From Escallonia rubra (lineage: Eukaryota; Streptophyta; Magnoliopsida; Escalloniales; Escalloniaceae), in the NCBI GenBank assembly GCA_033065855.1, contig JAVXUO010000144.1, forward strand, positions 1 through 64,000: DNA of 64,000 bases. The letters run 5' to 3'. Position numbers and translations under genes: made by a program. How positions within the stretch are numbered: the stretch's first letter is position 1; every line of letters starts with the position of its first letter. The notes beneath the pieces were generated by a model. The model was not told the origin of the DNA. It did no database searches and saw only the letters and a list, made by a program, of their open reading frames with translations. Shown in pieces: positions 59,380 through 64,000 of this stretch.

Positions 59380-60345
59380 CAGTGCCCGCGCGCCCAAGAC
59401 ACGTGTTTTTCTCGCTTCGCGCGCTTTGTACGCGACTTAGACATTTTATTTCATGTCGACGTCACTAACGCTAGCACGTTCGTAACGCCAAGACCATCTG
59501 AACACCTTTTCTTCAAAAATATCGGCCGACGGCACATTTGGAGAAACGGAGTCAAGGGGCAAATGGCCTTGGCCAACCCCAGGGGGTCAGCCTCGGCCTT
59601 CCCCAACCCCAGGGGGTCAGCCTCGGCCTTCCCCATGCCTAGGGGGTCGGCCTCGGCCTCCAGGAGGGGTTGGCCTCGGCCATTTTCCCCCTGTGGTTCA
59701 CCTTTTTCCCGCATACCCCTTTTTTGTACTTCTTTCCCCTCGTATGCTTTGTACGTAACCTTGGCACCTTGATCGCTACATGGGTACGATTCTTGGCAAC
59801 GCGCTCGTCACAACGCAACTTTCGGATTCGTCATTGCTTGTCAAAACACCTACCGACGGCGCACCCAAAGTTTGCAAAAGGAGAACTGACCTTGGGCTCC
59901 GAAAATGGAAGTTGGCCATTTGGCCTTGGCCAACCCTAGGGGGTTAGCCTCGGCCTTCCCCAGGGGTCGGACTCAGCCTCCAGGAGGGGTTGGCCTCGGC
60001 CTTTTTCCCCCGTTGGTTCACCCCTCCGCGCAAACCCTTTTTCGCTTTTTTTTCACTTCGTACGCTTTGCACGTGACTTTGACATCTATTTCGTCATGTA
60101 GGTACGATTCACGTCAACACACTCATCATGATGCAACTTTTGGATTTGTATTTGCCCATCAAAACACCTACCGTCGGCGCGCCCGAAGTTCACCAAGAGG
60201 GGGGAGTGGTCTTGGGCTCCTTCATGAGAGTTGGCCATTTGGCCTTGGCCAACCCCAAAGGGTCGGCCTCGGACTTACCCATGCCTAGGGGGTCGGCCTC
60301 GGCCTCCAGGAGGGGTTGGCCTTGGCCTTCCCCCCATTTTTGGCC
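59380..60345. repeat. Three imperfect tandem units of about 300 bp, GC-rich
   Basis: The order of landmarks repeats three times: a GCTTTGTACGCGAC-like start (59425, 59750, 60065), a CCGACGGCGC block, then TTGGCCAACCCCAGGGGGTC and GGCCTCCAGGAGGGGTTGGC. Inside each, a 33-bp word (CCAACCCCAGGGGGTCAGCC) is itself repeated one to three times. No protein homology recognised. Confidence 0.82.
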
Positions 60346-60599
60346 TATGGCCTCTCCCATCGCGCGCACTTATTTTCTCGAGTCTTTGCACCTCCGTGAT
60401 GTTTACAGACGTTCGTACATCAACTCCGTGACGTCTTTCATCCGACGCCCATGACCGCGCACCGCTCTCGCGATGCTCGTCACCCAAAGTCACACGCTAC
60501 GACCGAATAACCCGTCGTTGACAACCACATACCATCACTCCCCAATTTTGTCACTACTACATGTTGCATTCATTATCTTGTTATGACAGGTACACTTAG

Positions 60600-60830
60600 C
60601 TCACATCCTGTCTTCGGGACACCCGACGCGCGCCCTTGCGCCATTCTCATGATACGTGCCCCGGCACCAAATATTGCTCTGCGACGTTCGTCGCCGCGCC
60701 CTTGCGCCATCGTCATGATACGTGCCCCCGGCACCAAGTATTGCTTCACGATGTTCGTCGCCGCACCACTTTCATAACATGTGCCCCCGGCACCAGGTAT
60801 TGTCTCGTGTTATAGGCACCGCGCCCATGC
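60600..60830. repeat. About 70-bp tandem repeat, three units
   Basis: Each unit contains CTTGCGCCAT, CATGATACGTGCC and CCGGCACCA(A/G)TATTG, near 60640, 60710 and 60775. Confidence 0.7.
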
Positions 60831-60855
60831 GCCACAATCATGTTGCATGCTAACG

Positions 60856-61168
60856 AGATGGGCTCACAACCTTATAGCCATCGCCATCTCAATCACAGGG
60901 GGGCTTCGGCCCTCGTACCGGGATGGGCTCACAACCTTATAGCCATCGCCGTTTTAATCACAGGGGGGCTTCGGTCCTCATACCGGGATGGGCTCACAAC
61001 CTTATAGCCATCGCCGTCTCAATCACAGGGGGGGCTTCGGCCCTCGTACCGGGATGGGCTCACAACCTTATAGCCATCGCCGTCTCAATCACAGGGGGGG
61101 CTTCGGCCCTCGTACCGGGATGGACTCACAACCTCATAGCCATCGCCGTCACAATCACAGGGGGCTCC
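60856..61168. repeat. 66-bp tandem repeat, five units
   Basis: GATGGGCTCACAACCTTATA starts near 60856, 60922, 60987, 61053 and 61119. Each continues GCCATCGCCGTC, AATCACAGGGGGG, CTTCGGCCCTCGTACC. Near-identical units imply recent expansion. Confidence 0.92.
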
Positions 61169-61970
61169 GACACGAGGACCCCTCGCCACGGACTTGGAGC
61201 ACTGAGTTGCGACCATGTCCGCTCATGTTACCATTGATCATCGACACCACCAGGGCAATGACCCCCGGGTCACTCCGGGACGGGAGCAGGTCCTTGGAGG
61301 GCATCGCGCCTAGCCCGCCTGGCAGTTGGCTACAGGGGTAACCCTCACCACTGTCAGGTTCTCTACGCGTCTCTTGACGCACCTCGTGGGATTCAGTAAG
61401 GGCTTGGATTGGTGGCTGGGGCAACGGGTTTACTCTGATCATGTCGTCTTGGTATGGTCAGTCTTCTCAGGCAGGTAGAGCGACGCTGTGCGAGGCAGGC
61501 AACGCAAATTTTGGAACCGGCACTCCAACGGAGAACCGATATTTTGGGATCCCCTGGTGACGTGTCACTCCCAGGGGACGACATGGGCACTTTATGACAG
61601 AAGCACACTGTTTCCTATAAATAGTGAACTTTACAACTCAAAAAGGGATTTCTTCTTCATTCTCACAAAAATCACTTTCTCACTCTAGAATTGGAGAGCT
61701 CTTGGATTCGAGAGAGAGAAACATAAAATTGGACATAACTTAAGATCATAACATCGGACCCTGACTTGGACCTCGACTCGGACCCTGACTTGAACTATCG
61801 ACTGCTGGCCCTGTTCGTCTTAGCTTTGCCTTGGCAGCACTGCCATTCCTCACGGCCTGTCTGGGAAGCCTTGCTCTCAGCCCTTACTCCGTCTTTGCTG
61901 TCTCCCACTTTGCATCCTTGGAAGCTGACACGGACTGTAGCCTTTGTGGCACCTCCACGTAAGTAAGAAC
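61169..61970 (+). other. LTR-like promoter end of the GC-rich block
   Basis: The layout (tandem arrays, then TATAAATA at 61616-61623, then a leader of about 350 bp ending near CCACGTAAGTAAG at 61953) is what a plus-strand U3-R-U5 would look like. The element type cannot be named: no PBS or coding region adjoins it. Confidence 0.4.
61616..61623 (+). promoter_or_regulatory. TATA box, plus strand
   Basis: TTTCCTATAAATAGTGAAC, a strong plant TATA context, follows GC-rich repeats and precedes C/T-rich sequence. Confidence 0.6.
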
Positions 61971-62025
61971 CCACTTTCATTGGCATCACATGCGTAACCC
62001 TTTTTCCTCACAAAACTTTTTGAAG

Positions 62026-62118
62026 TAATCTGACAAATATTCGCGTCCTCGGTCAGTAATCTGACAAATATTCGCGTCCCCGGTCAGTAATCTGACAAAT
62101 ATTCGCGTCCCCGGTCAG
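62026..62118. repeat. 31-bp tandem repeat, three perfect-length units
   Basis: TAATCTGACAAATATTCGCG plus TCC(T/C)CGGTCAG, three times without spacers. Differences are limited to one base. Confidence 0.95.
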
Positions 62119-62321
62119 TGCGAAGAGTTTTTTAAATATTCGCAAGGGTAAAGGGAACAAACTTCCCTAGCCTTTTGAGAGCCACAAATCCTTAAGCTCC
62201 TCCTTAGAGCTTCCAAACTTTCCAAGCCTTCTTCTCTATCTCTCTCTCTCCCTCTCTTTCTCGCGCAAAGGAGAGGAAAAGAAACAGAGGACCCAAAAAG
62301 GCTAGGAACGAAATAAAACAC

Positions 62322-62329
62322 TATTTATA
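62322..62329 (-). promoter_or_regulatory. TATA box of the minus-strand LTR
   Basis: CCCATATAAATAGTG on the minus strand, immediately downstream of the TCGACCGAA motif array. Confidence 0.6.
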
Positions 62330-62344
62330 TGGGACATAAATTTT

Positions 62345-62720
62345 CAAGTTTTCATTCGACCGAAAATAGTTTTCAGTCGACCGAATCCAACAGAGGTGAA
62401 ATTTACACTATTCATTCAAAGCAATAGAAGTTTAAGTCAACTCAATCCTTCTGTCGTTTCTTCTCTTGATTTAAAACACTTTTAATTCGACTGAAAACAC
62501 CTTTAATTCGATCGAAAAAAACTTTAAGTTGACCGAAAATAGTTTTTAGTCGACTAAAAGTACTATTCAGTCGACTAAAAGTTACTGTTCATCGGCTACA
62601 AGTTTCAGAAACCTTTTTCGACCGAAAAATGAGTTTTTAGTCGACCGAAAACTTCAGTAGCTCATTTCTACACAAAAAAATCTTTTCATTCGAAGCAAAA
62701 TCCATTTTCCTTCGACCGAA
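62345..62720. repeat. Array of AGTCGACYRAAA motifs
   Basis: About a dozen copies of (A/T)(G/T)TCGACCGAAAA or a close variant, for example at 62354, 62374, 62516, 62540, 62560, 62608, 62639 and 62709. They are irregularly spaced 20-40 bp apart and upstream of the TATA box. Confidence 0.8.
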
Positions 62721-62984
62721 TATTTCAGAACTCAAAAATTTTATCATTAATAAGTTTTGATTCAAATGAAACCACTTTCATTTGACCTAAAATTTCAGAA
62801 ACAATCCCAATTCATTTTCTTAATTTTAACAAAAGGCCACAAACTTATTTATTCAAAAATACTAATTTCACACAAAGAAAAAAAAATCGAGGTATTACAC
62901 CTTATCTCAGGAAAATGAGTGGCTACAAACCCCAAGAAAAATTGAAGCCACGGGATTTACAAGTTACTACTTAAAATTTGTTTT

Positions 62985-64000
62985 TTGGGTAAAAGGTCCC
63001 ATGTGTGCAACTTTATTTCATCAAAAAATATGTACATCTGATGTGAGCTTCCTATTCCTCTGCTATACAATTCTCTTTCTGATTTTCTTATATTCCTGAT
63101 CTCCTAAACAGAATCAGATGGCTATTTGTCTATTGAGGATTTGCTTATCTATACCTCAAGCCTCACAAAGAGCTTGATTATCCTCATTATTTACAGCTTT
63201 CTTCTAACTGTAAATCCTGTACCTCATCCATTGTTGTATGACAATCATGCATGCCTGTGCTGAAGCCTTTTGATCTTTAAAAATCATTGCATTCCTCTCA
63301 TGCCAGATCCCATAGCATGTTGCAGCCACAACTAATTTGCCTATCTTTGCCTTAAGACTCTTGCCTCTGAATGATTTGCAAGCATATTCCAACATCTACT
63401 TCCATGTCTTTGGTCTTTTAGTCCTCTACAACTTACTAAAAACCATGGTCCATAAGTCCTGGGCAAAAGAGCATTGCCAGAACAAATGGCCTTCATTCTC
63501 AGGGTGTAATGCACATAAGACACAGGTATAATCTAATAAAATCTTTCATGCCATGAGTTTAGTCTTGGTTTTGATCCCCTCATTGCATAAGAGCCACATC
63601 ATTACTAAAAATCTTGGAATGTGTCCAGAGAACCGTAGTAACTTTCCCCAAGGAGCTGCTGGTGCTTTAGTCCTTATCCCTTCCCATGCAGACCTGATAC
63701 TAAACTTTTTATTAGTATTTAAAGTCCAAATTACTTTATCCTCAGCCAAGATATTAGGCCTAGGAATTTCAGAAAGTGCAGAATTAAAGTCTTGTAGTGC
63801 TTGAGACCTCAATTAGGGAATCTGCCATCTTCCATTGTGGATGATTTCACAAACTTTAGCATCCATACTCAAGCCTGAATCATACACAATTCTCTGCCCA
63901 TATATATCCAGTACTGTGCCATTGGTGAGCCACCTATCCTTCCACAACCAGACTTGAGCTCCATTGCCCACTTGGTATTGAAAGAACTGAACAAATGTAG
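62985..64000 (-). pseudogene. 3' end of an L1-type LINE ORF2, runs off the window
   Basis: Minus-strand phrases in order from the right edge are VGNGAQVWLWKDRWL (about 63975-63930), IIHNGRWQIP, then DKVIWTLNTNKKFSIRSAWE (63738-63680) and PRFLVMMWLLCNEGIKTKTKL. These form the zf-RVT region, followed by CALHPENEGH-like residues and VVAATCYGIWHERNAMIF (63330-63280), a usual LINE C-terminal segment. Stops and frame changes interrupt it. A short A-rich tail is suggested by the T-run near 62980. The RT core would lie right of the window. Confidence 0.82.

Larger units (their letters stand above)
62130..62899 (-). repeat. Probable LTR (solo or 5'), minus strand
   Basis: The minus strand starts TGTAATACCTCGA at 62899, typical of plant Gypsy LTR starts. 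It contains a motif array (62345-62720), a TATA box at 62322-62329 (CATATAAATAG) and a leader running left. No purine tract precedes 62899, so it is not a 3' LTR. The left boundary is not fixed. Confidence 0.55.

Noticed and set aside
62026-62118. CRISPR-like array (31-bp units)
   Set aside because: Units are contiguous without spacers, and the sequence is plant nuclear DNA.

Overview
The window is plant nuclear DNA, most likely from a eudicot. The evidence is two spliced plant genes (an exosome RRP46-type gene and a carotenoid cleavage dioxygenase, both with GT-AG introns) set in AT-rich DNA crowded with plant transposable elements: CACTA, Ty1/Copia, L1-type LINE, PIF/Harbinger-like and Mutator-like MITEs, a tRNA-headed SINE and LTR debris. 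I cannot name the species.

Layout. Positions 1-9943 are the right part of a CACTA (En/Spm) DNA transposon, whose left tip lies just outside the window. It carries a TNP2-type transposase that splices by eye into an unbroken 1127-codon frame, a TNPA-like Transposase_24 gene, and several long tandem arrays. The CACTA element sits inside the 3' LTR of a minus-strand Copia retrotransposon (9944-20976) with both LTRs, PBS, PPT, gag, protease, integrase, RT and RNase H. That Copia is itself split in its integrase region by a 5'-truncated L1-type LINE (about 13639-17210). Positions 22272-26347 and 37583-40924 are two direct copies of one segment; the left copy holds a PIF-like MITE that the right copy lacks. 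Between them lie a decayed plus-strand Copia (27870-30740) and the dioxygenase gene (32734-36210, minus, 13 exons, 615 aa, all four iron-ligand histidines, plastid-like leader).

Positions 42070-52513 hold the RRP46-type exosome gene (minus, 8 exons, 242 aa). Its last intron is about 5.5 kb and is filled with inverted-repeat elements embedded in (TA)n tracts; other introns hold a Mutator-like MITE and a SINE. A damaged copy of its last exon lies at 37370-37495. A GC-rich PIF-like MITE (52741-53602) sits about 230 bp upstream of its start codon. From 53.8 kb to the right edge the window is a transposon graveyard: Copia fragments nested in each other (53.85-59.29 kb), a GC-rich block of tandem arrays ending in an LTR-like promoter (59.3-61.97 kb), a probable solo LTR (to 62899) and the 3' end of another LINE.

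Only two host genes are convincing. They are unrelated in function: plastid or apocarotenoid metabolism, and nuclear or cytoplasmic 3'-5' RNA processing. Everything else is best read as layers of transposition, and the layering gives a relative order: Copia first, then LINE and CACTA; segment duplication first, then PIF MITE.
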